A program made the translations under genes and the position numbers. Shown piece after piece: positions 18,688-26,946 of a stretch of 58,406 nucleotides of DNA. The DNA is from an uncultured beta proteobacterium (GTDB lineage: Bacteria > Pseudomonadota > Gammaproteobacteria > Burkholderiales > Burkholderiaceae_C). How positions within the stretch are numbered: position 1 is the stretch's first letter; each line of letters starts with the position of its first letter. The stretch covers positions 1-58,406 of the forward strand of contig CAIRAW010000040.1 in assembly GCA_903876735.1 (NCBI GenBank), written 5' to 3'. A model generated the notes under the pieces. It was not told where the DNA came from. It ran no database searches and saw only the letters and a program-made list of their open reading frames with translations.

Positions 18688-19932
18688 ATGAAAAAAATCC
18701 TCACCCCCCTGGCCCTGGCCGTCAGCCTGCTGGGCGGCGCCGCGCAGGCGCAGCAAACCTTCAAGCTGGCCTACATCGACCCCCTGAGCGGGCCTTTTGC
18801 CAGCGTTGGCGAACTCATGCTCAACCATGTCCAGTTCGGTGTCGGCGAGATCAACGCCAAAGGCGGCGTGCTCAAGGGCACCAAGCTGGAGTTGCTCAAG
18901 TTCGACAGCAAGTTGTCGGCGCAGGAAAGCCAGACCGCCCTGCAGGCGGCCATTGACCAGGGCGCGCGCGTCATCGTCACCGGCGGCTCCGGCTCGTCGG
19001 TGGTGGGCGCACTGGTGGACGCCGCGTCCAAATACAACGAGCGCAACCCGGACAAGGCAGTGATCGTTCTCAACCACTCGTCGATCGACCCCGATCTGAC
19101 CGGCAAGCGCTGCAACTTCTGGCATTTCCAGTTCGAAGCCAATACCGCGATGAAGATGAAAGCGCTGTCCAATTACATCAAGAAACAGCCCGACATCAAG
19201 AACGTCTACCTGCTCAATCAGGACTACGCCCACGGCCGACAGTGGGCCTCCTACGGCAAGGAATTGGTAGGACTGGCGCGCCCCGACATCAAATTTGTCG
19301 GCGAAGATCTCCATGCGATTGGCCGCGTCAAGGACTTCGCGCCCTATGTTGCCAAGGTCAAGGCAACCGGTGCCGACAGCCTGATCACGGGCAACTGGGG
19401 CCAGGACATGACGCTGCTGCTCAAGGCGGCCGGCGACGCCGGCGCCAACCTGCGCTATTTCAACCACAGTGGCGGCTCCATACCGGGCACGGTACAGGCC
19501 GTTGCCCAATCCAAAATCGGGCGACTGACCTGGGTCGCAGAATGGCACCCGGGTCAGGCCGACTCACCCCGGGTTGAGGCCCTGGCCAAGGCCTACAAAA
19601 CCAAGACCGGCGCCGAGTTTCTGGCACCACGCATCGAGTTCACCCCGCTGCTGCTGGCTGCCGCCATCAACAAGGCTCAGTCGCTTGACACCATCAAGAT
19701 TGCCCGGGCACTGGAAGACCTGAACTTTGATTCGGTAGTGGGCCCGGTGCGCATGCGCGCCGAAGATCACCAGTTGCTGCTGCCACAGGTCGTCAACACC
19801 ATTGCGCAAGTCGACGGCAAGACCGTCAAGACCGGCTGGGAAGGCACCAACTATGGTTTCCGCACCGACGCCGTCTACAGCGGCAATGAGCTGGCACAGG
19901 GAACCGACTGCAAGATGGTACGGCCGCAGTAG
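18688..19932 (+). CDS. Periplasmic binding protein of a branched-chain amino acid-type ABC transporter (orphan)
   Basis: 414-residue type I periplasmic binding protein (Peripla_BP_6/LivK-like). A Sec signal peptide with AQA-QQ cleavage around residue 22 precedes the mature domain (FKLAYIDPLSGPFASVGE, a typical first strand). The ATG at 18688 has AGGAGACC upstream; the nearby TTG at 18685 is less likely. No permease or ATPase gene lies beside it, so it must use components encoded elsewhere. Its position behind the TetR gene suggests it delivers the acid activated by the divergent ligase. Confidence 0.85.
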   Translation: MKKILTPLALAVSLLGGAAQAQQTFKLAYIDPLSGPFASVGELMLNHVQFGVGEINAKGGVLKGTKLELLKFDSKLSAQESQTALQAAIDQGARVIVTGGSGSSVVGALVDAASKYNERNPDKAVIVLNHSSIDPDLTGKRCNFWHFQFEANTAMKMKALSNYIKKQPDIKNVYLLNQDYAHGRQWASYGKELVGLARPDIKFVGEDLHAIGRVKDFAPYVAKVKATGADSLITGNWGQDMTLLLKAAGDAGANLRYFNHSGGSIPGTVQAVAQSKIGRLTWVAEWHPGQADSPRVEALAKAYKTKTGAEFLAPRIEFTPLLLAAAINKAQSLDTIKIARALEDLNFDSVVGPVRMRAEDHQLLLPQVVNTIAQVDGKTVKTGWEGTNYGFRTDAVYSGNELAQGTDCKMVRPQ

Positions 19933-19946
19933 GCAAGCAATCTTCC

Positions 19947-20022
19947 GACGGGCCGCCCCGAGGAAGATTAGCCCCCCCGGGGGGCAGGGAGCCACACGCA
20001 GTGGGCGACCGTGGGGGCAATA
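19947..20022. repeat. Comamonadaceae-type REP-like repeat, copy 2
   Basis: Same plan as the copy at 11507: GGGCCGCCCC - AGGAAGATTA - GCCCCCCCGGGGGG - CAGGGAGCCACACGCAGTGG - CGACCGTGGGGGCA. It fills the gap between the convergent binding-protein and response-regulator genes and can serve as a two-way terminator. Confidence 0.75.
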
Positions 20023-20025
20023 ATC

Positions 20026-20640
20026 CTACGCTTCGTAGCGCCCGAGCTTGTGCGCAAGCTCGATCGGTGAGCTCACTTCCATCTTCTTGAAGATGTTGGC
20101 ACGGTGGAACTCCACCGTGCGCTGGGCAATGCCCAGGTGGTCGGCAATGGTCTTGTTGTAATGACCCTTGAGCAACTCGTCGAGCACTTCGCGCTCGCGC
20201 GGACTCAGGCTGCTCAGCGCCAGACGCAGGCGATGCGCCTGGCGCCGGTCGTCGCTGATGGTCGAGGCCGCAGCCAGCGCCTGCTCGACCTTGTCGACCA
20301 GCACATTGTTCTGAAACGGCTTTTCCAGAAAATCCCAGGCCCCGTTCTTGACCGCCGCAACCGCCATGCTGACGTCGCCGTGGCCGGTCAGGAACAGGAT
20401 AGGCCACGGGCAAGCCAGGCTCTTCAATTCTTCAAAAGTGGCCAGGCCCGACAGCGGCTCCATGCGGATGTCGAGCAGAACCACGGCCGGACCCCAATAG
20501 GGCAGGCGCGCGCGCAAGGCCTCCAGAAAGACATCGCCACCGGCCCAGGTTTCGGCCTTGTGCCCGCGCGAGTCGAACAGCCAGGCCAGTCCCTCGCGAA
20601 AATCGGCGTCGTCGTCAACGATGTGGATAGCGGGCGTCAT
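20026..20640 (-). CDS. Response regulator, FixJ/DctR type (receiver + LuxR HTH)
   Basis: 204 residues. The N-terminal receiver has acidic pocket VDDDAD, phosphoacceptor Asp in VVLLDIRM (about residue 56), Thr in FLTGHGD and Lys in FLEKPF. The C-terminal LuxR-type HTH (LSPREREVLDELLKGHYNKTIADHLGI read in parts) is of the FixJ family. It overlaps the stop/start with the upstream sensor kinase as ATGA, so the pair is co-translated. Next to TRAP dicarboxylate transporter genes, it most likely controls dctPQM. The repeated GGGTTAACCC upstream of dctP is a candidate binding site. Confidence 0.88.
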   Translation of the reverse strand: MTPAIHIVDDDADFREGLAWLFDSRGHKAETWAGGDVFLEALRARLPYWGPAVVLLDIRMEPLSGLATFEELKSLACPWPILFLTGHGDVSMAVAAVKNGAWDFLEKPFQNNVLVDKVEQALAAASTISDDRRQAHRLRLALSSLSPREREVLDELLKGHYNKTIADHLGIAQRTVEFHRANIFKKMEVSSPIELAHKLGRYEA

Positions 20641-22679
20641 GCGCTATTGTCCTGCGTCTGAGCAGCACCTGCAGTCGCATCCGACAGCGGCAACCACAAG
20701 GTGAAGCAGGCGCCGCCGAGCACGCCGTCGCGCGCCACGTCGATGCGGCCGTGATGGGCTTCGAGCACCGAGCGGCAAATGGCCAGCCCCATGCCCATGC
20801 CGTCGGCCGAGGCGCTGAAGAAGGCGCCAAAAATCTGCTCCATGTGCTCCTCGCTGACACCGGGCCCGTTGTCGCCGACCACAATGCCCGCCATGCCCTC
20901 GCCAGTCTCGATATGCACTTGTACGCGCCCCGGCGCGCCACCCTGCTGCGCCCAGTGCAGGGCATTGGCCACCACGTTCTGCACCGCATGTTCAAGCAGC
21001 AGGGCATCAGCCTCGACCCAAACCGGTTCCGGCCCCAACAGGAGTTCCAGGCTGACCTGGCGCTGCGTCTGGTGCTGCAGCAGTGTTCGGCGCAGAAAAG
21101 CCGCCAGATCGAGGCGCTGACGCGACATTTCACGGCGCCGCGCAAATGCGTTGACACGCTTGATGATGTGCCCGGCCTTGTCCGAGAGCCGTTCCATGCG
21201 CTCGACCACCGGCATCACCTCGGCCAGCGTGATGCGACCGCTGCGCAGGCGGTTCATCAGGCCATTGGCAAAACTGCTTAGCGCGCCCAGCGGCTGATTG
21301 AGCTCGTGCGCCAGGGTCGAGGCCACCTCGCCCACAGCCACCAGTCGGCCTGAGGCCTGCAGCCTTTCCTGCTGGCGCGTCGCCAGGCGCTCGGCGCGCT
21401 TGCGCTCGCTGATGTCAAGCACCGAACTCATCCAGCCAACCTGCTCTCCATTGGCGGTGTTCAGGGGCGCCTCATGGATCAGCACATCAAGCAAGCGCCC
21501 GTCGCGGTGCTGGAATTGCAGTTCGACGCCGTCCTCGTGTGTGCCCTGCTCGATGATGTCACGGTGCACCAGGTTGAGTTCGTCGGCCTGGTCCGCCGGC
21601 CAATAGGGCAGCGGCATGGACTTGCCCACCAACTCCGCTGCCCCGTAGCCCACCATCTTGCAGAAGGACTCGTTGACATACAGGATCTTGCCGCTGCGGT
21701 CCCAGGCGCGCAGGCCGATGGTGACCGAGTTCTCCATCGCCGTGCGCAGCGCCACCTGGGCTTGGAACAGGGCCTGCACCTGCTGGCGCTTGACGAAGTC
21801 GCGGCGCAAGGCCCACAGACTTATCAGCATGCCCGACAGGAACAGCAAGGCCACCAGAAAGAAGATGCGCGGGACGGTGGTTGGCTGCACGCCCAGCGGC
21901 GTGACGGCCAGGAACAGATCGGTGCCGGGCAGGTTCATGGAGGCGCGGTAAAGTTTGTCGTCCCCCGTATCACCGGGCGGTCCCTGCAATTCGTCGGTCA
22001 CCAGACGCACCGCATGATTTTGCGCAAACCAGGTCGGCACCAGGGCAGCCGTCGCACGCTCGAGCGACAGGGCTGCCAGGTAATTGCCGACAAACTGGCC
22101 GCGGTCAAAAAACGGCACGGCCAGCCAGACCACATCCGTCAGCGTGGCATCAGGCTTTTGCATCAAACCGGCGTAGGCCGCGCGCCGCAGACCGCGCGTC
22201 GTGTCCTGCAGGCTGGCCAGCGCCTGCGCGTTGGCCGCCTGCGCCGTCCAGTCGCGCTGCCAGCGCTCAGGACCATGCGTCTCGTCCGAACCCGGACCGG
22301 CGGCCAGCCAGCCGTGTGCCAGCACCACGCCCGCTTCGCGCCACAGCAAGCCGCCCTGCATCGGTGCTGCATCGCTCGCTGCAGCACCGCGCACGGCCTG
22401 GCGCGCCAACAGCGTCAGGTCGTCTTCAAGCCGGCGGAAATGGAATTGCACGCTCTGCTCCAGCCATTGGGCCTCGCTGGCACGGCTGCGCGCCTCCTCG
22501 TCGGCCTCGAAGGTATTGAGGTAGAGCACCAGCGCCACGACCGAAGCCAGCAACAGGAACAGCAGACCGAGCAGCCAGAGCAGCGCACGCCGGTTGCGAC
22601 TGGCGTGACTGGGCATCGTCTGTTGCAGCAGCGCAAAGTCGAGTGACTGGTCGGCAGGGGTGCTCGCGGATTCGGTCAT
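20637..22679 (-). CDS. Sensor histidine kinase, DctB/DctS type with PAS domain
   Basis: 680 residues. One transmembrane segment near residues 33-54 and another near 270-290 flank a ~215-residue periplasmic sensor region. A PAS domain follows (TAMENSVTIGLRAWD...NESFCKMVGY) with a PAC segment, then HisKA with phosphoacceptor His in TLAHELNQPLGALS and HATPase motifs (NVVANAL, DNGPGVS, GMGLAICRS). It probably senses C4-dicarboxylates or related acids in the periplasm. The ATG at 22679 lies only 26 bp from the divergent dctP-like start; an internal ATG at 22616 would relieve this crowding. Confidence 0.88.
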   Translation of the reverse strand: MTESASTPADQSLDFALLQQTMPSHASRNRRALLWLLGLLFLLLASVVALVLYLNTFEADEEARSRASEAQWLEQSVQFHFRRLEDDLTLLARQAVRGAAASDAAPMQGGLLWREAGVVLAHGWLAAGPGSDETHGPERWQRDWTAQAANAQALASLQDTTRGLRRAAYAGLMQKPDATLTDVVWLAVPFFDRGQFVGNYLAALSLERATAALVPTWFAQNHAVRLVTDELQGPPGDTGDDKLYRASMNLPGTDLFLAVTPLGVQPTTVPRIFFLVALLFLSGMLISLWALRRDFVKRQQVQALFQAQVALRTAMENSVTIGLRAWDRSGKILYVNESFCKMVGYGAAELVGKSMPLPYWPADQADELNLVHRDIIEQGTHEDGVELQFQHRDGRLLDVLIHEAPLNTANGEQVGWMSSVLDISERKRAERLATRQQERLQASGRLVAVGEVASTLAHELNQPLGALSSFANGLMNRLRSGRITLAEVMPVVERMERLSDKAGHIIKRVNAFARRREMSRQRLDLAAFLRRTLLQHQTQRQVSLELLLGPEPVWVEADALLLEHAVQNVVANALHWAQQGGAPGRVQVHIETGEGMAGIVVGDNGPGVSEEHMEQIFGAFFSASADGMGMGLAICRSVLEAHHGRIDVARDGVLGGACFTLWLPLSDATAGAAQTQDNSA

Positions 22680-22705
22680 GGTGATACCCCCGCATAATAG
22701 CCAGC

Positions 22706-23749
22706 ATGTCAGCGTCTGACCCGCCCGCCCGCATCCATCGCCGTCAATATCTGCGTGGCGCAACGGCCTGCGCACTGGCCAGCGCGCTGCCAAACCAGCA
22801 GTCACTGGCAGCAGCGGGCAAGACGGTCACGCTGCGCTTTTCGCATGTGGTGGCGCAGGAGACGCCCAAGGGATTGGCGGCACAGCGCTTCAAGACACTG
22901 ACAGAGCAACGCTCGGACGGGCGCATCCAGGTGCTGCTTTACCCTGACGGCCAACTCTACGGCGACCAGGATGAAATACAGGCGCTGCAGCTCGGCGCTG
23001 TCGACATGCTGGCGCCTTCGCTGTCCAAGTTCGGGCGCATCGGCTTTCCCGAGTTCGAACTGTTCGACCTGCCCTTTCTGTTCGGCCAGGTCGCCGACGT
23101 GCGGCGCATCACGCAGGGCCCGCTGGGCAAGCGCCTGCTGGAACGCCTGGGGCGCCAAGGCCTGACCGGCCTGGGTTACTTTGACAACGGCTTCAAGCAG
23201 ATGAGCGCGAACCGGCCGCTACTGGCCCCCGCTGATTTCGCCGGCCTGCGCATGCGCGTGCAGGCCTCGCGCGTGATCGCGGCGCAGATGCGCGCGCTCG
23301 GTGCGCAGCCGGTGACGCTGGCGTTCAGCGAAACGCGGCGCGCACTGGAGACCGGCGTCGTCGACGGCACCGAGAACCCGATCTCGAACTTCTGGACCCA
23401 GGGCATGCACGAGGTGCAAAGCGACCTGAGCCTGACCGAGCACGGCTACCTCGGCTACGCGGTGGTGGTGAACCAGCGCTTCTGGCAAAGCCTGTCCGGC
23501 GCTGACAGCGCGCTGCTGGGCCAGGCCCTGCGCGAGGCGCTGGCCTATGGCAACGACATCGCAGACGCGCAAAACGACAAGGCACTGGCCGCCTTGCGCC
23601 AGGCCGGCACGACCCGCATCCACAGCCTGAGCGAAACCCAACGCGCGCGCTTGCGCCAGACCGTCGAGCCGGTGCACCGGGCGCTAGCCAACCGCATCGG
23701 CTTGTCCTGGATGGACGCCATGCGCGATGCCCTGAAACAAGGCGCTTGA
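22706..23749 (+). CDS. DctP-like TRAP substrate-binding protein, divergent paralogue
   Basis: 347 residues of the DctP family. A twin-arginine-like export signal (HRRQYLRG, then an alanine-rich core) replaces the Sec signal seen in its neighbour. The mature part aligns throughout with the DctP at 23873 (LRFSHVVAQETPKG; PLGKRLLERL; VVDGTENPISN). It starts 26 bp from the divergent sensor kinase gene. Two binding proteins beside one QM pair suggest either a second ligand or a role as a ligand-presenting partner of the sensor kinase, as proposed for other DctB/DctP systems (inference). Confidence 0.85.
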   Translation: MSASDPPARIHRRQYLRGATACALASALPNQQSLAAAGKTVTLRFSHVVAQETPKGLAAQRFKTLTEQRSDGRIQVLLYPDGQLYGDQDEIQALQLGAVDMLAPSLSKFGRIGFPEFELFDLPFLFGQVADVRRITQGPLGKRLLERLGRQGLTGLGYFDNGFKQMSANRPLLAPADFAGLRMRVQASRVIAAQMRALGAQPVTLAFSETRRALETGVVDGTENPISNFWTQGMHEVQSDLSLTEHGYLGYAVVVNQRFWQSLSGADSALLGQALREALAYGNDIADAQNDKALAALRQAGTTRIHSLSETQRARLRQTVEPVHRALANRIGLSWMDAMRDALKQGA

Positions 23750-23753
23750 ACCC

Positions 23754-23786
23754 TGGGGTTAACCCTCGATTTATGGGGTTAACCCT
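23754..23786. promoter_or_regulatory. Tandem palindromes GGGTTAACCC, 20 bp apart, upstream of dctP
   Basis: TGGGGTTAACCCT occurs twice (23754-23766 and 23774-23786), exactly 20 bp apart, so both palindromes face the same side of the helix. This is the usual form of an activator enhancer. They lie 90-120 bp upstream of the dctP ATG at 23873. The adjacent DctR-like regulator is the natural candidate to bind them (inference). Confidence 0.6.
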
Positions 23787-23872
23787 AGCTGTTGAAGGCC
23801 ACAGTTGTGGCGCGCCCAACTAGTCTCTAAGCTTGCACTGTTAGATTGACAACCCTCGTTTTGGAGACCATT

Positions 23873-24868
23873 ATGAAAATCAAATATTTAGTCGCAGGCG
23901 TCATGCTGGCACTGGGCATGAGCGCCAACGCGCAGATCGTCATCAAGTTCAGCCACGTGGTGGCGACCGACACACCCAAAGGCCAGGCGTCCGAGTTTTT
24001 TGCCAAGCGCGCTGGCGAACTGACCAAGGGCAAAGTCAAGGTCGATGTGTACGCCAACAGCCAACTCTACAAAGACAAGGAAGAGATGGAGGCGCTGCAA
24101 ATGGGTGCCGTGCAAATGCTGGCACCTTCCCTGGCCAAATTCGGCCCACTGGGCGTGAAGGAATTCGAAGTATTTGACTTCCCCTTCCTCTTCGACAACA
24201 CAGCCGATCTGCACAAGATCACGCAAGGACCGGTGGGCGCCAGTCTGCTGGCCAAGCTCGAACCCAAGGGCGTCAAAGGCCTGGCCTTCTGGGACAACGG
24301 ATTCAAATCTTTCTCCGCCAACTCGCCTCTGAAAAACGTGGCCGATTACAAGGGCAAGAAGTTCCGCATCCAGTCCTCCAAAGTGCTTGAAGAGCAGACC
24401 CGCGCATTGGGTGGCATTCCGCAGGTGATGGCATTCTCCGAGGTCTATCAGGCGCTGCAGACCGGCGTGGTCGACGGCACCGAGAACCCGATCTCCAACC
24501 TGTTCAGCCAGAAGATGCACGAAGTGCAAAAGCACCTGACGCTGACCGAGCACGGCTATCTGGGCTACGCCGTGATCGTCAACAAGAAATTCTGGGACGG
24601 TCTACCGCCTGACGTGCGGGGCCAACTGGAACAGGCCATGAAGGAAGCCACGGCATTGGCCAACACGGTTGCCAAGAAAGACAATGATGAGGCCCTTGAA
24701 GGCGTGAAGAAGGCCGGCAAGACCACCGTCTATGTACCGACCAAGGATGAGCGCATGGCACTGAAGAAGGTGCTGGTGCCGGTGCACGCCAAGATGGCCG
24801 ACCGGGTCGGCAAGGACCTGCTGGAAGCTATCTACAAGGACACCGGTTTCGATCCCAAGAAGTTGTAA
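23873..24868 (+). CDS. dctP: TRAP transporter substrate-binding protein
   Basis: 331-residue periplasmic receptor of a TRAP dicarboxylate-type transporter. A Sec signal peptide (MKIKYLVAGVMLALGMSANA) is cut before QIVIKFSHVV. The conserved KFRIQSSKVLEEQ region contains the arginine that binds the substrate carboxylate, and VVDGTENPISNL is typical of DctP proteins. The ATG at 23873 has TTGGAGA upstream. It is followed by dctQ after 27 bp and dctM. Sequence supports a C4-dicarboxylate or similar organic acid, but not an exact ligand. Confidence 0.92.
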   Translation: MKIKYLVAGVMLALGMSANAQIVIKFSHVVATDTPKGQASEFFAKRAGELTKGKVKVDVYANSQLYKDKEEMEALQMGAVQMLAPSLAKFGPLGVKEFEVFDFPFLFDNTADLHKITQGPVGASLLAKLEPKGVKGLAFWDNGFKSFSANSPLKNVADYKGKKFRIQSSKVLEEQTRALGGIPQVMAFSEVYQALQTGVVDGTENPISNLFSQKMHEVQKHLTLTEHGYLGYAVIVNKKFWDGLPPDVRGQLEQAMKEATALANTVAKKDNDEALEGVKKAGKTTVYVPTKDERMALKKVLVPVHAKMADRVGKDLLEAIYKDTGFDPKKL

Positions 24869-24895
24869 TCCGCAAACTCGCCAGGAGTACCAACC

Positions 24896-25600
24896 ATGAA
24901 ACTGCTTGACCACCTGGAGGAATGGATCATCTCCTTCCTCATGGGGGGAGCGACGCTGCTGATCTTTATATCGGTGCTGCATCGCTACCTTGCCAGCGCA
25001 CCGATTCCGTATCTTCAGGACTGGATGCTCTCGCTCAACCTCAGCTGGGCACAGGAACTGTGCATCATCATGTTCGTCTGGATGGCCAAGTTCGGCGCCG
25101 CCTATGGTGTGCGAACCGGCATCCACGTCGGCGTCGATGTGGTGGTCAACCGTCTGGAAGAAAAGACCCGGGCCAGGTTTGTACTATTTGCCCTGCTGGC
25201 AGGCGCGCTGTTTACCGGTTCCATTGCCTACCTGGGTGCCCATTTTGTCTGGGAAAACGGCGGGCACCACGACATCCTTAAATGGCTGCATATCGATTTC
25301 GGCGACATCCCCGAAGGACCCACCACCCCCGATCTGGAGTGGCCGACCTGGATGGTGTACTGCGCCATTCCCTTTGGCTCCTCGCTGATGTCGTTTCGCT
25401 TCCTGCAGGTGGCATGGACCTTTATGAAAACCGGTGAACTGCCGCACCACGACCACGCCCACGTCGAAGGCGTTGAAGACGCAGCGCCGCTGGTCGGCGA
25501 AGTGCTGGCCGAAGGTGAAGAAATCACCCACGTGCACCTGGGCCAGGGTGACAAGGAATGGGCCAAGAGCCATCCCAAAGATGGAGGTACCAAGTCATGA
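24896..25600 (+). CDS. dctQ: TRAP transporter small permease subunit
   Basis: 234 residues, longer than the usual ~170-200. Four predicted membrane segments include the WAQELCIIMFVWMAKFGAAYG block typical of DctQ. Between helices 3 and 4 is an enlarged loop (about residues 120-160), and the C-terminal tail is rich in His, Glu and Asp (HHDHAHVEGVED). The ribosome site is CCAGGAG. The stop overlaps the dctM start as ATGA. The tail resembles a metal-binding segment, but its function is unknown. Confidence 0.9.
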   Translation: MKLLDHLEEWIISFLMGGATLLIFISVLHRYLASAPIPYLQDWMLSLNLSWAQELCIIMFVWMAKFGAAYGVRTGIHVGVDVVVNRLEEKTRARFVLFALLAGALFTGSIAYLGAHFVWENGGHHDILKWLHIDFGDIPEGPTTPDLEWPTWMVYCAIPFGSSLMSFRFLQVAWTFMKTGELPHHDHAHVEGVEDAAPLVGEVLAEGEEITHVHLGQGDKEWAKSHPKDGGTKS

Positions 25601-26880
25601 ATGCTTCCATTCTTTTTGGACTTTTGATCGCGCTCATGCTCACGGGCATGCCGATCTCGATCTCGCTCGGCCTGACGGTACTGACCTTTATCCTGACCTT
25701 CACGCAGGTGCCGCTGGAAGCCGTGGCGCTCAAACTGTTTACCGGCATCGAAAAATGGGAAATCATGGCGATTCCCTTCTTCATTCTGGCCGGCAACTTC
25801 CTGACCCACGGCGGTGTGGCGCGGCGCATGATCAACTTTGCCACCTCGGTGGTCGGGCATCTGCACGGCGGCCTGGCGCTCGCTTCGATTCTGGCCTGCG
25901 CCATGTTCGCCCTGGTTTGCGGCTCCAGCGTTGCCACCGTGGTGGCGATTGGCTCGATCGTGCTGCCAGCGATGGTGGCGCACGGCTACCCGATGGCTTT
26001 TGGCGCCGGCGTCATGATCACGGCGGGTTCGCTTGGCATCCTGATGCTGCCCAGCATTCCGAAGGTGATCTACGCGATCTCGACCAACACTTCGATTGGC
26101 GCGCTGTTCGTCGCCGGTCTGCTGCCCGGCATCATGCTGGCCTTCATGCTTGGCGTTGTGACCTGGTACATCGCCAAGAAGAACAACTACCCGCGCATGA
26201 GGAAAGCCACCTGGATGGAGCGCCTCAAATTCTTCAGGGACAGCGTGTGGGGCTTGATGCTGGTCGTGATCATCGTTGGCGGCATTTACTCGGGCATCTT
26301 CACCGCAACCGAAGCGGCGGCGATGGCGGCGGTGTACTCCTTCTTCGTCTCGATCTTTGTCTACAAGGACATGGGCATGAAGGACGTGCCCAAGGTGCTG
26401 CGCGACTCGGCCAATATGTCGGCCATGTTGCTCTACATCATCACCAATGCAGCACTGTTCTCCTTTGTGCTGGCCAACGAGAACCTGCCGCACCGCCTGG
26501 CGGACTGGATCCTGAGCATGAACCTTGGGCAAAACGGTTTCCTGTTGGTCGTCAACCTGATTTTGCTGGCCGCCGGTAACTTCATGGAGCCGTCGTCGAT
26601 CATCCTGATCATGGCGCCGATCTTCTTCCCGGCTGCGATGCAATTGGGTATCAACCCGGTGCACTTCGGTATCCTGATCGACGTCAACATGGAAGTCGGT
26701 CTGTGCCACCCGCCGGTGGGCTTGAATCTCTACGTGGCTTCCGGCATCTCGCGCCTGGGTATCACCGAGCTGACCAAGGCCGTGCTGCCGTGGTTGGGAA
26801 CCATGATCGTGTTCCTGGTCATCGTCACCTACTGGCCATGGCTGACGCTGGTGCTGCCACGGGCGCTGGGCATGCTGTAA
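25597..26880 (+). CDS. dctM: TRAP transporter large permease subunit
   Basis: 427-residue, roughly 12-helix transporter that couples import to a sodium or proton gradient. It begins MNASILFGLLIALMLTGMPI and contains the family block GSIVLPAMVAHGYP and the C-terminal PPVGLNLYVASGI. The ATG at 25597 overlaps the dctQ stop; the frame upstream is not used. A strong terminator follows at 26910, so dctPQM forms one unit. Confidence 0.93.
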   Translation: MNASILFGLLIALMLTGMPISISLGLTVLTFILTFTQVPLEAVALKLFTGIEKWEIMAIPFFILAGNFLTHGGVARRMINFATSVVGHLHGGLALASILACAMFALVCGSSVATVVAIGSIVLPAMVAHGYPMAFGAGVMITAGSLGILMLPSIPKVIYAISTNTSIGALFVAGLLPGIMLAFMLGVVTWYIAKKNNYPRMRKATWMERLKFFRDSVWGLMLVVIIVGGIYSGIFTATEAAAMAAVYSFFVSIFVYKDMGMKDVPKVLRDSANMSAMLLYIITNAALFSFVLANENLPHRLADWILSMNLGQNGFLLVVNLILLAAGNFMEPSSIILIMAPIFFPAAMQLGINPVHFGILIDVNMEVGLCHPPVGLNLYVASGISRLGITELTKAVLPWLGTMIVFLVIVTYWPWLTLVLPRALGML

Positions 26881-26909
26881 TCCATCGGACGTAGCAGTCC
26901 AAAAACCCA

Positions 26910-26934
26910 AGCCCGGCTTTGGCCGGGCTTTTTT
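26910..26934 (+). terminator. Rho-independent terminator after dctM
   Basis: GCCCGGC-TTTG-GCCGGGC stem (26911-26928) followed by six T residues, 30 bp after the dctM stop. It closes the TRAP operon and separates it from the next gene. Confidence 0.88.
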
Positions 26935-26946
26935 ATCGATGCAGGA

